Positions 63,066-64,000 of a stretch of DNA of 64,000 bases are shown piece by piece. The notes beneath the pieces are model-generated. The model searched no databases. It had not been told where the DNA came from and saw nothing but the letters and a program-made list of their open reading frames with translations. Location: positions 620,001 through 684,000 of the forward strand of contig CP150550.1 of the NCBI GenBank assembly GCA_049487715.1, given 5' to 3'. The position numbers and the translations under genes are program-made. The stretch comes from Pycnococcus provasolii. Taxonomy: Eukaryota; Chlorophyta; Pseudoscourfieldiophyceae; Pseudoscourfieldiales. Every line of letters begins with the position of its first letter. Position 1 is the stretch's first letter.

Positions 63066-64000
63066 TTATTCCATCAGGTACCTACTTGTGGCCATGAAAC
63101 GCACCGTCGTCGTTCCCACATGCCACGATGTTCCACTGGAGTCGCATAGTACTCCCTCACAAAGCGCGACGGCGCGCTGGATCACCTTATGGCGCAGTTC
63201 CCCATCCTCAATGTGTGTCGTCATCGGCATGAGATAAAGGTTCCGCAGATCACCTACGCTCGCCTGCTGAACATCAGGAATCAATTTGCACATCTCCACG
63301 TGAAAGAACTGGTTCCGAAGCTGTTTGGACATGTCCGTCGCTGTCGGGAGGAAGCGCGCGGGCATTTCGAGCTTCGATCCGACAATCTCTTCGATTGCGG
63401 CAGTCAGTGCCACACGAAGAGCTGCGCTGTCTCCATGACCACGAAGTTCACCCACAAATTTTCCATGCGATCCGTCGCGCATGACGCTGTGAACGCCCTG
63501 CAGCACACTGCGTGAGCGCAGCCACGGTGACATGGTTCCCGTGGCGACGGCAGAGTCGAATTGACCGTGGTATTCTTCCTTCTTCGTGAGATTCTGCGCG
63601 TCCACAAACCTCGCGTTGATTCCTTGACTCTTGGCGTCGTTGACTGCGTTTTGGTCGGTGTCTATAGCCACGACAGAGGCACCCATACGCAGCACATCCC
63701 GTGCGACTCGCGTCCCAAGGGTGCCCAAACCGAGAACAAGCACGCGGTCGGACGGCGAAGGGTTGAGCATTTGTGCGAGTGCAGTCATCTCCTCCTCGGC
63801 GCGCTTCGCCTTTGTTGTTGCTGCTGCTGATATGCCGGATTCGCGTATCATCACGGTGTTATTTTGTCCTCCTACTTCTTTCTCGATCGTCTTCTTGATG
63901 ACTGGTGCGGTCATGATCCTCTCGCCTTTCTTCAGAGGGAGCGGTCGCGGCGGCGGTGTGCCAGCCGGCGGGTAACTGCCCGAGACGACATCCTTCTTCT
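63066..64000 (-). CDS. SAM-dependent methyltransferase-like protein, 5' partial
   Basis: At least 282 residues from the ATG at 63914, but the frame stays open to the window edge (GSYPPAGTPPPRPLPLKKGE), so the true start may lie outside. A Rossmann core has RVLVLGLGTLGTRVARDVLR, VVAIDTDQNAVNDAKSQGIN and FVDAQNLTKKEEYHGQFDSA, then SVMRDGSHGKFVGELRGHGD, the F-x-E-x-GGxGN-like region of type 11/trans-aconitate-type methyltransferases. The usual acidic SAM motif is present as AIDTD. The GxGxxG-like GLGTLG is more dehydrogenase-like than usual, so an NAD-binding protein is the alternative. Confidence 0.65.
   Translation of the reverse strand, partial: KKDVVSGSYPPAGTPPPRPLPLKKGERIMTAPVIKKTIEKEVGGQNNTVMIRESGISAAATTKAKRAEEEMTALAQMLNPSPSDRVLVLGLGTLGTRVARDVLRMGASVVAIDTDQNAVNDAKSQGINARFVDAQNLTKKEEYHGQFDSAVATGTMSPWLRSRSVLQGVHSVMRDGSHGKFVGELRGHGDSAALRVALTAAIEEIVGSKLEMPARFLPTATDMSKQLRNQFFHVEMCKLIPDVQQASVGDLRNLYLMPMTTHIEDGELRHKVIQRAVALCEGVLCDSSGTSWHVGTTTVRFMATSRYLME

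Overview
This is a gene-dense, GC-rich stretch of nuclear DNA from a unicellular photosynthetic eukaryote, most likely a green alga. The protein set is eukaryotic: INCENP, MED21, TFIIIC, CstF77, RIO1, AMPK beta, Msp1 and SCO1. Several proteins have plant-type architectures: a bifunctional nuclease with a UVR motif, TenA-HAD and ThiD-ThiE thiamine enzymes, and a MED21 that matches the plant form. Introns are few and short (about 73 to 245 nt, GT-AG). Many genes carry TGTAA just after the stop codon, the poly(A) signal known from chlorophytes. Short TTAGGG telomere-type arrays are scattered between genes. The species cannot be fixed from this window. I found no rRNA, tRNA or CRISPR.

Layout. 1-6 kb: the end of an M3 peptidase, a small plastid-like membrane protein, a haloalkane-dehalogenase remnant, a 153-aa unknown protein, an armadillo-repeat protein and a MITE. 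6-25 kb: a TFIIIC WD40 subunit, a methyltransferase, Msp1/ATAD1, a RING/TRAF/SUMO-like E3, SCO1, INCENP, AMPK beta, CstF77 and a farnesylatable DnaJ. 25-38 kb: a GIY-YIG-like orphan, a bifunctional nuclease, a KH-KH-WW RNA-binding protein, RIO1, a cation/calcium exchanger, MED21 and an unknown spliced protein. 38-48 kb: a triplicated YjbQ protein; two divergent secreted-protein genes bounded by direct repeats; a Ty3/gypsy scrap; a class-A beta-lactamase-like protein and a TPR protein. 48-64 kb: ankyrin-MYND, a YeiH-type transporter, a sialidase-like membrane protein, a GST, an ICMT/DUF1295-like methyltransferase, a GIY-YIG-methyltransferase fusion, a TenA-HAD-ThiD-ThiE thiamine fusion and a partial methyltransferase.

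There are no operons. Neighbours nearly always lie on opposite strands, so most spacers are shared divergent promoters or shared convergent ends. Most of the telomere-like arrays sit in divergent spacers. The clearest functional link is thiamine: the four-domain fusion covers HMP-P kinase, TMP synthase and TMP phosphatase, and a YjbQ-family protein, a family reported to have side TMP-synthase activity, lies about 20 kb away. The most unusual items are the three-in-a-row YjbQ protein, the four-domain thiamine enzyme, a MITE carrying telomeric repeats, and the repeat-bounded secreted gene pair with a chimeric retroelement scrap.

Many long open frames begin at GTG or TTG. Starts given here were moved to an ATG where one was visible, and exceptions are stated.
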